This document shows, one piece after another, positions 17,615-25,881 of a DNA stretch of 64,000 bases (its first letter is position 1; each line of letters opens with the position of its first letter). The notes beneath the pieces are model-generated. The model did no database searches. It was not told where the DNA came from and saw only the letters and a program-made list of their open reading frames with translations. Origin of the DNA: JABMQB01 sp963666575 (GTDB lineage Bacteria > Bacteroidota > Bacteroidia > Bacteroidales > Prolixibacteraceae); the NCBI GenBank assembly GCA_963666575.2, contig CAXXYG010000012.1:186001-250000 (forward strand). The letters run 5' to 3'. Position numbers and translations under genes: made by a program.

Positions 17615-19165
17615 ATGGCAGATAATAACAATGAAGTAATAGAAATGTTCTCGGTACTTGGAATAAAAAAAATTAACAAAGGATTGTGTACGGGAACAGA
17701 GTGGAATTCTACCAAAGGAGAAATCATAAACTCTTTTTCTCCAAATAATGGGGAATTGATTGGTAGTGTGAGACAGGCAACGCTTAGTGATTATAAATCA
17801 ACAATAAGCCTTGCTAATAATGCATTTAAGAAATGGCGAATGGTGCCTGCTCCACAACGTGGCGAAATAGTACGATGTATAGGTAATGAATTACGTAAAT
17901 TCAAAGAGCCATTGGGGAAACTGGTTTCGTACGAAATGGGGAAAATTTACCAGGAAGGACTCGGCGAAGTTCAGGAGATGATTGATATCTGTGATTTTGC
18001 AGTTGGGCAATCAAGGCAACTCTATGGTTTTACAATGCATTCGGAGCGGGCAAAACACCGTATGTACGACCAGTATCATCCACTTGGGATTGTGGGTGTT
18101 GTTTCAGCGTTTAATTTTCCGGTTGCTGTTTGGGCATGGAATTCAATGTTGGCATTGATCTGCGGCGATGTAGTGGTTTGGAAACCTTCATCGAAAGTTT
18201 TTTTATGTGCTATTGCTGTTCATAATATTGTCGAAAAAGTTTTAAAAGAAAACAACGTTCCGGAGGGGGTTTTGAATCTGGTTATAGCAGGTTCAAAATA
18301 CCTGGGTGACGATATGTTAAGTGATAAAAATATTCCACTTATTTCATTTACCGGTTCAACAAAAATTGGAAATAAAGTTGGCCGATTAGTTGGCGAACGG
18401 CTTGGCAAATCGATTCTTGAACTGGGAGGCAACAATGCCATAATTATAACTCCTGAAGCAGATAAAGAAATGGCTCTAAGGGCTGTGGTTTTTGGCGCAG
18501 TTGGAACATGTGGGCAGAGGTGTACATCAACACGCAGGATTATTGTGCATGATTCAATTTATGAGGAAGTAAAACAAAAGTTGGTTGAAATATATAAACA
18601 ATTGCCAATAGGCGATTCCTTAAATGAAAAAACGCTGGTTGGCCCACTTATTGATACCTGGGCTGTAAATGATTTTGTATCAGCTATTCAGAAAGTTGAA
18701 GAAGAAGGAGGGGTGATTATTACCGGTGGATATGTTTTAAAAGGTGATGGTTATGAATCGGGATGTTTTGTAAATCCGTGTATTGCTGAAGTAAAAAATA
18801 GTTTTAAGATTGTACAAGAAGAAACATTTGCTCCAATTTTATATATGATTCGTTACCAAACCATCGACGAAGCTATACAAATTCATAACGATGTACCGCA
18901 AGGATTATCATCGGCGATGTTCTCAAAAAACATTCTGGAAACTGAAAAATTTCTTTCTTGTGAAGGATCTGATTGTGGAATAGCAAATATAAATATTGGA
19001 ACTTCGGGTGCTGAAATTGGAGGTGCTTTTGGTGGTGAAAAAGACACTGGTGGTGGCCGTGAATCTGGTTCCGATGCCTGGAAAGCCTACATGCGCCGCC
19101 AAACCAATACCATAAATTATGGCACAGAATTGCCTTTGGCACAGGGAATAAAGTTTAGTATTTAA
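17615..19165 (+). CDS. Alpha-aminoadipic semialdehyde dehydrogenase (ALDH7 type)
   Basis: A 516-residue NAD(P)+-dependent aldehyde dehydrogenase. The catalytic Cys303 (GTCGQRCTS), general base Glu269 (LELGGNNA) and Asn167 (FNFP) are present. The C-terminal signature FGGEKDTGGGRESGSDAWK followed by YMRRQTNTINYGTELPLAQG is characteristic of ALDH7/L-piperidine-6-carboxylate dehydrogenases, which oxidise alpha-aminoadipate semialdehyde in lysine breakdown. The next gene, 55 bp downstream, encodes saccharopine dehydrogenase, which makes that substrate. This strongly supports the assignment. Confidence 0.93.
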   Translation: MADNNNEVIEMFSVLGIKKINKGLCTGTEWNSTKGEIINSFSPNNGELIGSVRQATLSDYKSTISLANNAFKKWRMVPAPQRGEIVRCIGNELRKFKEPLGKLVSYEMGKIYQEGLGEVQEMIDICDFAVGQSRQLYGFTMHSERAKHRMYDQYHPLGIVGVVSAFNFPVAVWAWNSMLALICGDVVVWKPSSKVFLCAIAVHNIVEKVLKENNVPEGVLNLVIAGSKYLGDDMLSDKNIPLISFTGSTKIGNKVGRLVGERLGKSILELGGNNAIIITPEADKEMALRAVVFGAVGTCGQRCTSTRRIIVHDSIYEEVKQKLVEIYKQLPIGDSLNEKTLVGPLIDTWAVNDFVSAIQKVEEEGGVIITGGYVLKGDGYESGCFVNPCIAEVKNSFKIVQEETFAPILYMIRYQTIDEAIQIHNDVPQGLSSAMFSKNILETEKFLSCEGSDCGIANINIGTSGAEIGGAFGGEKDTGGGRESGSDAWKAYMRRQTNTINYGTELPLAQGIKFSI

Positions 19166-19220
19166 GAAAAGTGTTTTATAAATGCTCAATAATTGGAGGC
19201 AAATATTTTAAATTATATCC

Positions 19221-20570
19221 ATGAAGAAAATTTTGATTTTTGGAGCAGGGCGGTCGTGTAAAACGTTAATTAGGTATTTAGAAAATTTGGCACCAGAGTT
19301 TGATTGGAAAATGACAATTGCTGATCAAAAAACAGGCCATTTAAAAGGTAAATATGGCTCAAATGTAATTTTATCAGAGTTAAATATTAAGGACGATTTA
19401 GTGCGTGAAAATGAAATTCAAAGTGCCGACCTTGTTATTTCCATGCTTCCAGCCCGATTTCATAAATTTGTAGCAAAATCATGTGTGAAATTTTCAAAAC
19501 CATTTCTTTCAGCTTCATACGAATCGGCTGAAATGAAGGATCTGGAGAATGAAATTAGAGATAAAAATTTATTGTTTCTGAACGAAATGGGCCTGGATCC
19601 GGGACTCGACCATATGTCGGCAATGCGGCTTATCAATAAAATAAAAAATGAAGGCCATAAAATATTGTGTTTCGAATCATTTACCGGTGGACTAATAGCA
19701 CCCGAATCGGATACTAATCCATGGCATTATAAATTTACATGGAATCCACGAAATGTAGTTTTGGCAGGGCAGGATGGGCCAGCTAAATTTATTCAGGAAG
19801 GAAAAATAAAATATATTCCTTACAACCGGCTTTTCCGCCGAACTGAATTGTTGGATATTAAAGGGTATGGTAAGTTCGAAGGGTATGCTAACCGCGATTC
19901 ATTAAAATACATCGAAAAATATAATTTGCAGGGAATTCCTACTGTTTATCGTGGGACATTACGCCGGCCTGGATTTTGCCGCGCATGGGATGTATTTGTG
20001 AAATTGGGACTTACCGACGATTCGTACTATATGGAGGATTTGGAGAATATGACGAATCGGGAATTTATTAATTCGTTTTTGTACTACCACCAAACTGATT
20101 CGGTGGATACAAAATTGTACCGGGCCATGCACATTGATTTGGATTCAGAAATTATAGGAAAACTTAATTGGCTGGGGATATTTGATAAAACACCTATTGG
20201 GCTCAAAAAGGGAACTCCTGCGCAGATATTAGAGCATATCTTAAAACAAAAATGGCATCTTGAACCTCACGATAAAGACATGACGGTAATGTGGCATAAA
20301 ATAATCTATAATGATAAAACTTCTCAAAATCCTGTTAAAATCACTTCTTCGATGGTAGTTGTTGGCGAAGATAATGAACATACTGCCATGTCGAAAACTG
20401 TTGGTTTGCCAATGGGTGTAGCTGCAAAACTAATCCTAACAAAGCAGTTGGATTTAATAGGATTGTACATCCCAACTGTAAAGGGAATATACGAGCCCGT
20501 ATTAAATGAATTGGAAAATTATGGCATTCATTTTTCTGAAGAGGTGCATTCAGAAATACCGGGAGTGTAA
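19221..20570 (+). CDS. Saccharopine dehydrogenase (glutamate-forming type)
   Basis: A 449-residue enzyme that converts saccharopine to alpha-aminoadipate semialdehyde and glutamate. The N-terminal Rossmann fold is visible (KILIFGAGRSCKTLIRYL), as are FLNEMGLDPGLDHMSAMR near residue 125 and the C-terminal domain ending IYEPVLNELENYGIHFSEE, which is the usual C-terminus. The protein is therefore complete even though an IS256 element begins within 5 bp of its stop codon. With the upstream ALDH7 gene it forms two steps of the saccharopine route; lysine-ketoglutarate reductase is not in the window. Confidence 0.92.
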   Translation: MKKILIFGAGRSCKTLIRYLENLAPEFDWKMTIADQKTGHLKGKYGSNVILSELNIKDDLVRENEIQSADLVISMLPARFHKFVAKSCVKFSKPFLSASYESAEMKDLENEIRDKNLLFLNEMGLDPGLDHMSAMRLINKIKNEGHKILCFESFTGGLIAPESDTNPWHYKFTWNPRNVVLAGQDGPAKFIQEGKIKYIPYNRLFRRTELLDIKGYGKFEGYANRDSLKYIEKYNLQGIPTVYRGTLRRPGFCRAWDVFVKLGLTDDSYYMEDLENMTNREFINSFLYYHQTDSVDTKLYRAMHIDLDSEIIGKLNWLGIFDKTPIGLKKGTPAQILEHILKQKWHLEPHDKDMTVMWHKIIYNDKTSQNPVKITSSMVVVGEDNEHTAMSKTVGLPMGVAAKLILTKQLDLIGLYIPTVKGIYEPVLNELENYGIHFSEEVHSEIPGV

Positions 20571-20574
20571 TCTA

Positions 20575-22002
20575 AACTCTGTCTGGTAATTTTCTTTCAT
20601 TCAAATTTAATTTATTTTCTGGATTATTAATCGTAAAAGCTTTTTTGAACGGGATTTGAGTTCTGTCAAGGGCGGTGAGGCACGAGCCGTTCATATACCC
20701 TTGACAGGTTTTGAATCTTGTTCTTTCTTTGCTTTTTAGAGATTAAAATCAGAGGTCAAGTTTCATTCTGTCGCCAAATTTTATTTTCAGTTGTTGTGCC
20801 GTAAGCCCCCAGTTCTGGAGTGGCTGGGTCCATTTTTTAGAGATATTTTCAGTTGCCAGATAAATCAGTTTCAGTAAAGCCATATCGTTGGGGAAAGCAC
20901 CTTTTGTTTTGGTTACTTTCCGTACCTGACGGTGAAACCCTTCCACTGGATTGGTCGTGTAAATGAGCCTGCGGATTTGCTCATCGTACTGAAAATAAGC
21001 CGATAATTTATCCCAATTGGTATTCCACGATTTGATGACAACGGGATATTTGTTTCCCCATCTTTCTTCCAGATTGATAAGTTCCGTTTCTGCCTGGTCT
21101 TTATTGACCGCCTGATATACTTTTTTCAGGTCTTTCATGAAAACCTTCTGGTCTTTCGAGGCTACGTATTTCAACGAGTTCCGCACCTGATGAACGATGC
21201 AGGACTGTATTTCTACTTTCGGAAAAATGCTTGCTATGGCTTCTGAAAATCCTGACAAGTTATCAATGCTGGCAATTAAAATATCTTCTACTCCTCGGGA
21301 TTTTAAGTCGGTCAGTACACTAAGCCAGAAGTTAGCCCCTTCACTTTCGGAGATATACATCCCGATCAGGTCTTTTCGACCTTCTTTGTTTACTGCCAAT
21401 ACGTTGTACACAGCACGGCTTACCACTCTGCCTTCATCCCTGACCTTGTAGTGCATCGCATCAAGCCACACAATCGTGTACAGCGATTCAAGTGGTCGGC
21501 TCTGCCACGCTTTAACCTGTGGGATAACTCGCTCTGTTATCTCGCTTAATGTGGAATGCGAGATGTCTACATCGTACATCTCTTTGATGTGGTTGGAGAT
21601 GTCACGAAAACTCATCCCCAGACCATATAACCCAATGATTTTTGGGGCAAGATTATCTGCCAGTACTGTTTCCCGTTTTTTCACCAGTTGTGGTTCAAAA
21701 CTGCTGTTGCGGTCTTGTGGTGTAGTAATCTCAATTTCTCCTGAATCGGTTTTCAGGGTTTTACTTTTCTTCCCATTGCGCTTGTTGCCTGAAATTCGCT
21801 CAAAATCATCCAAATGGGAATTCATCTCCGCATCAAGGGCACTTTCTATAAACTCTTTTAGTAAAGGTGCAAAAACACCATCTTTTCCTGTTAGGGATTG
21901 TCCTGTGCGTAACTGCTCAATGGCTTTGTCACGCATCTCTTTAAATTCTTCGCTTTCCATAATTTCTCTGTCGTTACAAAATTAATATTGTTAGACAGAG
22001 TT
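20575..22002 (-). mobile_element. IS256-family insertion sequence
   Basis: An element of about 1.43 kb bounded by imperfect terminal inverted repeats: aactctgtct at 20575-20584 and its complement agacagagtt at 21993-22002, with weaker matches (aat, tt) continuing inward. It holds one transposase gene on the minus strand. Between the transposase stop and the left end is a hairpin (ctgtcaaggg at 20663-20672, cccttgacag at 20698-20707). I found no 8-9 bp target duplication flanking these ends. The sequence acagagttc recurs at 22040-22048, so the right boundary is uncertain. Confidence 0.75.
20749..21960 (-). CDS. IS256-family transposase
   Basis: A 403-residue mutator-type DDE transposase that would move the element by copy-out transposition. 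Visible residues are D167 (WLDAMH), D233 (ASIDNLSGF; the family usually has DG, here DN) and E340 (NPVEGFHRQ), together with the C-x2-H block CIVHQVRNS at 254-262. The length is normal (about 400) and the frame is open throughout, so the enzyme is probably functional. The ATG at 21960 is 42 bp inside the right repeat. Confidence 0.95.
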   Translation of the reverse strand: MESEEFKEMRDKAIEQLRTGQSLTGKDGVFAPLLKEFIESALDAEMNSHLDDFERISGNKRNGKKSKTLKTDSGEIEITTPQDRNSSFEPQLVKKRETVLADNLAPKIIGLYGLGMSFRDISNHIKEMYDVDISHSTLSEITERVIPQVKAWQSRPLESLYTIVWLDAMHYKVRDEGRVVSRAVYNVLAVNKEGRKDLIGMYISESEGANFWLSVLTDLKSRGVEDILIASIDNLSGFSEAIASIFPKVEIQSCIVHQVRNSLKYVASKDQKVFMKDLKKVYQAVNKDQAETELINLEERWGNKYPVVIKSWNTNWDKLSAYFQYDEQIRRLIYTTNPVEGFHRQVRKVTKTKGAFPNDMALLKLIYLATENISKKWTQPLQNWGLTAQQLKIKFGDRMKLDL

Positions 22003-22019
22003 CATTTTACAGTCTCGAA

Positions 22020-22600
22020 ATACCAACAGATTGGTAAAAACAGAGTTCTTAAAAACACAAATGGGAACTACTCTGTTCGAATAGCTCCCATTCACTTTAG
22101 TCCACCGAAGTGTCCTATCGTGCCAGGCTACGGTTCCATGGCCGGCTAATTTACATTCGTTAAAATGTATTTTAGCCCTTAACCTTCCTGTTTTACTTTT
22201 TACGGTAAAACTTTCCGGTTGTCCGCTCGGTGTTCCGGTTTACCTTCCCGGACGAAGTGTTATTCCCGTTCCATTCATTTAATATGTCTTGCGGCATATT
22301 AAACTCTGAAATAAACAATCCAGGTTTTGACACCTTTTTTGTTTTGCAGTTCAACTTTCTAAAACCGAAGTTTTTTCTTGTTTCCTGCACGGATAACTCA
22401 ATCAATAAAGAACGTCTGATTTTCTTTGCGATTAAATGAACTCGATTCCAGACCAATCTTGTTCAAACTTCGGCTCTTTTGTTAATCAGGTCCGAAAACC
22501 TGTATGATCAGAATCCGGTTCCAACTAAGTCACTTTTTTCTTCTCCTTAACTCAAGGGCTGCTATTTATCGCTCACCTGATAACATCAAATGTACATTAA
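22020..22600 (-). other. Structured non-coding region next to the IS, possible remnant of an intron or element
   Basis: About 580 bp that differ from the AT-rich surroundings in base composition and in the density of hairpins. Examples are taccaa/ttggta with a 4-nt loop (22021-22036), an 11-bp stem with one mismatch (22060-22070 with 22082-22092), a cacttcggtg UUCG-type hairpin on the minus strand near 22103-22112, and caggt/acctg near 22488-22505. The only frame is an 87-codon minus-strand ORF (22193-22456) with a very basic product that I do not recognise. Truncated group II intron RNA is one guess; no domain V was found. Confidence 0.3.
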
Positions 22601-22656
22601 AAATGATATTAAAGTCAAGTGTTTTTTGAATTTTAAATTAACCAAAAATTCACACG

Positions 22657-22680
22657 AGTTATTAACAATTGTTAATAACT
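22657..22680. promoter_or_regulatory. Perfect 24-bp palindrome
   Basis: The sequence from 22657 to 22680 is its own reverse complement; its core is ttaacaattgttaa. It lies about 300 bp upstream of the lipoprotein array in an AT-rich gap. It may be a repressor operator or a cruciform. No T-run follows it on either strand, so it is not a typical terminator. Confidence 0.4.
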
Positions 22681-22977
22681 TCTTAGAGGTATTTTGGAGT
22701 AGATCTGAATAAAGGCTTGCATAAAAACTTAAACAAGTTTAAATCAGAAATTCAAAAATAATTGATTTGTAATACACGTATTGGTATTGTATTTTCCTGA
22801 TTGTTGGCTAGTGAGGAAACGGTTAATTTGGAATTACTTTGGTTTAATTTCCAACTTCGTTATCTATCAACACGTAAAACTACGCTATACCAGTTCGCAA
22901 CCTTTTGTTAGCTTTATTCATCTAAGCATAAAAACCATTAGCTTCTAGTTCTAGCCATTATCTAAAAACTAAAGAAA

Positions 22978-23310
22978 ATGAAACCCAAAAAATTAAAACT
23001 ACTTACTGTTTTCTTGTTTCTGTTCCCGCTCTGTTTAGTAATAATAGGAGCAGGGTGTAATGATGAAGAATTGAATTTTAAAAACATGGGAGGTTTGGTG
23101 TTGTATAATGGAAATCCGTCAGTTGATGGATGTGGATGGATAGTTAAAATTGATACGAATGAATATTCACCGATTAACCTTGATTCTAAGTTTCAGAAAG
23201 ATAGCTTGGAAGTAGTTCTAAAATATGATACTTTATGTTCTTCATGGAATTGTGGCTGGAGAATGTCTGGTTATCAAGAGATTGATATAAAAGAGATAGA
23301 GTTTAAATAA
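22978..23310 (+). CDS. Small lipoprotein, first of a four-gene array
   Basis: A 110-residue predicted lipoprotein. The signal peptide MKPKKLKLLTVFLFLFPLCL ends at the lipobox IIGAGC with the lipidated Cys at 27. The mature part (VDGCGWIVKIDTNEYSPINLDSKF and onward, to the end) has two cysteine pairs and looks like a small beta-rich domain. I do not recognise a named family. The first 90 nt of the gene are about 90% identical to those of the gene at 24224, while the mature parts diverge. Its stop overlaps an alternative upstream start of the next gene. Confidence 0.75.
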   Translation: MKPKKLKLLTVFLFLFPLCLVIIGAGCNDEELNFKNMGGLVLYNGNPSVDGCGWIVKIDTNEYSPINLDSKFQKDSLEVVLKYDTLCSSWNCGWRMSGYQEIDIKEIEFK

Positions 23311-23345
23311 TGACTTTACGAAGTCAAAATCTGCGATATAAAAAA

Positions 23346-23816
23346 ATGAAACCAAAAATTATAAAACTTAGTACTGGTATTCTGCTTTTTTTATTTGTTG
23401 GGGCAAGTTGTCAAAAAGAAAAGAATGAATTGCCACCTTTAGAAAACAAAATTCTTTCAATAATTGAAACAAATTTTAATGGTTGCAAAGAATCTTTAAA
23501 ATCATCAGAAACGGAACGGTATGTTGAACTTAAAGCAGAAGGAGAAAATCAACTTAGGCTTAAGTTTATTAATGCAAGAATAAATTGTGCTGGATTAGAT
23601 ACAACTTATGCTGCCATTAATGATGGAATATTAAAAGTAACATTTTTTGATTACAACCTCGCCAATTGTTTGTGTGATTTTGACCTTGACTGTGTAATAG
23701 ATTCAATGGAAAACCGGGAGTATAACCTTGAGGTCTATGCACATGGAGAGGAGCCTAAAGCAAAGTTTACCTTCACATACTCTTCAATGCTGGATTCTAA
23801 ATTTATTCTTTACTAG
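23346..23816 (+). CDS. Small lipoprotein, second of the array
   Basis: A 156-residue predicted lipoprotein. The ATG at 23346 (MKPKIIKLSTGILLFLFVGASC) was chosen because it aligns with the starts of its three neighbours; the frame extends 12 codons further upstream, to overlap the preceding stop. The lipobox is VGASC. The mature region contains seven cysteines, including a CLCDFDLDC cluster. Its function is unknown. It is the most divergent signal sequence of the four but keeps the MKPK start. Confidence 0.7.
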   Translation: MKPKIIKLSTGILLFLFVGASCQKEKNELPPLENKILSIIETNFNGCKESLKSSETERYVELKAEGENQLRLKFINARINCAGLDTTYAAINDGILKVTFFDYNLANCLCDFDLDCVIDSMENREYNLEVYAHGEEPKAKFTFTYSSMLDSKFILY

Positions 23817-23842
23817 TTAATTACTCCTTTAATTCTCAAAAA

Positions 23843-24214
23843 ATGAAACCTCAAAAGATAAAACTACTAACAATATTGCTGCTTCTGTTGCCGCTTAGTT
23901 TGGCTTTACTTGGGCTTGGCGCAGGATGCGAAGAAAATGAACATAATTCACAATGCTACCAAGGAATGGTAGTAATCCTTAATCAGGGAGCTGGATGTCA
24001 GAATATTATGAAAATTTCAGAGTCAGCTGAAAACGGACAACTTGTGAAAAACGCTACAATATCTTTTAATCCGGATTTATACGATGGTACATTAAAAGTA
24101 GGAGATGTGAAGTATTTTAAGGTTCTTGAATATGAAGAGTTTGGAAATCATATTTCAACTCAGCCATGTACATTTCCACAGTTTGCAGCATCAATAGAAT
24201 TTTGTAACAATTAA
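23843..24214 (+). CDS. Small lipoprotein, third of the array
   Basis: A 123-residue predicted lipoprotein with signal MKPQKIKLLTILLLLLPLSL and lipobox GLGAGC. The mature region (GMVVILNQGAGCQNIMKI, FNPDLYDGTLKVGDVKYFKV) shows an alternating beta pattern similar in outline to the first and fourth members, with cysteines at comparable places, so the four are probably old paralogues. Gaps of 26 and 9 bp to its neighbours support one transcript. Confidence 0.72.
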   Translation: MKPQKIKLLTILLLLLPLSLALLGLGAGCEENEHNSQCYQGMVVILNQGAGCQNIMKISESAENGQLVKNATISFNPDLYDGTLKVGDVKYFKVLEYEEFGNHISTQPCTFPQFAASIEFCNN

Positions 24215-24223
24215 AAAGAAAAA

Positions 24224-24613
24224 ATGAAACCTAAAAAATTAAAACTACTTACTGTTTTCCTGTTTCTGTTGCCGCTGTGTATGGTTATACTTGGAGCAGG
24301 GTGTAATGATGATGTTAGAGACACAGCTTGTATTAATCAATCCTATGAAATCATTGAATCACTTAAAGATGTTATCGGGATAGTAGGAATTGACAATAGT
24401 TATAATGAATTTATAATTAACATTCATAAGCAAGGTACAATTGATGAGATAATTGTGGCCTATCCTTGTGAACTCTCAAAAGAGTTTAAAAAAGCTGGCA
24501 TTAAAGTTATACTTGATGGAAATTTATTTGTTGATGCGGACTTACCTGAACCATCGTTAGGCGGGCAAGAAATATTTCGTATTGATATTCAAACCATCTC
24601 GATTACTAATTGA
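24224..24613 (+). CDS. Small lipoprotein, fourth of the array
   Basis: A 129-residue predicted lipoprotein. Its signal peptide and lipobox (MKPKKLKLLTVFLFLLPLCM, ILGAGC) are nearly the same as in the first gene, including the CNDD start of the mature chain. After that it differs: GTIDEIIVAYPCELSKEFKKAG and a C-terminal LGGQEIFRIDIQTISI. It begins 9 bp after the third gene. No catalytic motif is visible; a surface-exposed binding role is only a guess. Confidence 0.72.
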   Translation: MKPKKLKLLTVFLFLLPLCMVILGAGCNDDVRDTACINQSYEIIESLKDVIGIVGIDNSYNEFIINIHKQGTIDEIIVAYPCELSKEFKKAGIKVILDGNLFVDADLPEPSLGGQEIFRIDIQTISITN

Positions 24614-24935
24614 TGATGGTCCAATCATCATTAGCTTACACTTTCAGGTTTTTCCAGAGGTTTTTAATTATTCTAAGAGATTGAATAGTATAAAATAAAG
24701 GCAAATCTCATCTTGTCGTAAATAACAGTAGTTCAGTTATTTGCGTGATGGTGATTTTGTCTTATTAACAGCGAAGTATTATGGCATGCCTGTATGTTGT
24801 TGATAATTAATTAGATATAAGCTGGCTAAAAATTTGATTTTGTGGTGCATATGTTCGTAAATTGCAGAGGCAATACCCTAATATTGCAGTTGGACGCTTA
24901 AATTTATTAATTACTAAATTAAAACCTTTTTGAAG
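24614..24935. other. Intergenic region, 322 bp
   Basis: No gene is visible. It contains two weak hairpins: tgatgat/atcatca (24611-24630, overlapping the stop of the fourth lipoprotein gene) and a 10-bp stem with one wobble (24717-24745). Neither is followed by a T-run. It must contain the promoter of the membrane-protein gene at 24936. Confidence 0.4.
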
Positions 24936-25307
24936 ATGGTTGATGAAAAACATATCGATATTGCCCAATTAAATGAGGCAAGCGAATACCGCGAAAAATG
25001 TGAAAGAGAGGAAAATAAAACTAAAAAGCAAAAAAATTCAATTGCTTTATTTTGCAGTTTATTCCTGTTGTTTGCGGTATTTTTTTTGGTTATAAAAGAA
25101 GTATTTGTTTTTGACGGGAAATTGAATTTTTTTATATCAATTTTAAGTTTTGGCGCATTGGCCTTAGGAATAGCCTTTTTAGTTCGACTTATTGTACTTT
25201 ATTCGCGATTCTCAGAAACCCGGAGTATTACTGAGGAAGCTCGTAAAATGGAAGGTACAATTGCTCAGCATTTATTCAAACTGACTTTGTCTGGTTCAAA
25301 TAGTTAA
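24936..25307 (+). CDS. Small membrane protein of unknown function
   Basis: A 123-residue protein. A charged, probably helical N-terminus (residues 1-35, rich in Glu and Lys) is followed by two hydrophobic segments (about 39-59 and 68-92) and a soluble tail, so both ends are likely cytoplasmic. The ATG at 24936 is used; a TTG two codons earlier is also open. I do not recognise a family. Two hairpins with T-runs follow it. Confidence 0.6.
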   Translation: MVDEKHIDIAQLNEASEYREKCEREENKTKKQKNSIALFCSLFLLFAVFFLVIKEVFVFDGKLNFFISILSFGALALGIAFLVRLIVLYSRFSETRSITEEARKMEGTIAQHLFKLTLSGSNS

Positions 25308-25384
25308 GGTATTCAGTTTAATTATTATTTCGAAGGGATTGGTTTTTATAGATAAGTAGTTTAATTAATTTAGTTAAAATTAGT

Positions 25385-25421
25385 ACAATATGGCAGGTGC
25401 AAATCTGCCATATTGTGTTTT
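25385..25421 (+). terminator. Intrinsic terminator
   Basis: Perfect 12-bp stem, acaatatggcag (25385-25396) with ctgccatattgt (25405-25416), an 8-nt loop, followed by gtttta. It lies 78 bp after the stop of the membrane-protein gene. Confidence 0.7.
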
Positions 25422-25522
25422 ATGAAATTGCCTGATGAAAAATTGGGTTTTATTGAATGATCCTTTTTTGAAAATCTATTTTTTTTATTGTTACATTTAT
25501 AAATAGGAGTTGCACGTTATAT

Positions 25523-25557
25523 AAAAAAGCAGATCCATTGGACCTGCTTTTTTATTT
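25523..25557 (+). terminator. Second hairpin with T-tract, possibly bidirectional
   Basis: A 10-bp stem, aaaaaagcag (25523-25532) with ctgctttttt (25544-25553), followed by more T. The A-run on the left side gives a T-run on the other strand, so it could also stop minus-strand transcripts. Confidence 0.6.
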
Positions 25558-25596
25558 TCCCTGAGAGAAACAGGGAGTCTTAAAACTAAATTAATC

Positions 25597-25862
25597 TGAG
25601 TTCGATATAAAAACTTACTTGAACATGGCAATATATTATTCAGGACCTTCTGGCATTATGCAAGGACGGGGCTTTGCCCCGCACCCCAGTTCATTTCTTT
25701 TCCCGGATGAAAAGAAACGAACCAAAGAAAAATCCTGTCAAAATTAAGCTTTTCAGTATTTCAAATTGACGGATTAGCCCGATTCACGCAATTTTGACGC
25801 GCCCGCATTTGGTTATCTTCTTAAATTCAAAGCGTTACGCATTTAGTATTATATCGAACTCA
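25597..25862. mobile_element. 266-bp MITE-like element with 14-bp terminal inverted repeats
   Basis: Perfect 14-bp inverted repeats, tgagttcgatataa (25597-25610) and ttatatcgaactca (25849-25862), bound a 266-bp non-coding segment. Inside are three more inverted repeats: cggggc/gccccg (25667-25681), tttcttttc/gaaaagaaa (25694-25717) and gtcaaaatt/aattttgac (25737-25798). The GGGGCTTTGCCCCGCACCCC stretch resembles a short dispersed repeat that I recall from other Bacteroidota genomes. There is no ORF and no obvious target duplication. The right end is 19 bp from the stop of the minus-strand GH2 gene. Confidence 0.6.
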
Positions 25863-25881
25863 CTTTAAACTATGATAATTG

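Noticed and set aside
22060..22095. Resemblance to a tRNA/tmRNA T-arm (gttcgaat followed by tcccatt)
   Set aside because: The bases flanking the loop do not pair as a T-stem, and no acceptor stem or CCA end fits nearby.
22193..22456. 87-codon minus-strand ORF as a protein gene
   Set aside because: No recognisable family, no leader or context, and it lies in a hairpin-rich region that looks non-coding; kept only as part of the region description.
23310..23345. Upstream 12-codon extension of the second lipoprotein gene
   Set aside because: It overlaps the stop of the first gene and would place extra polar residues before the signal peptide; the ATG at 23346 aligns with the three paralogues.
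25385..25557. Repeated hairpins considered as a small CRISPR-like array
   Set aside because: Only two unrelated hairpins with T-runs are present; there is no repeated unit and no regular spacing.
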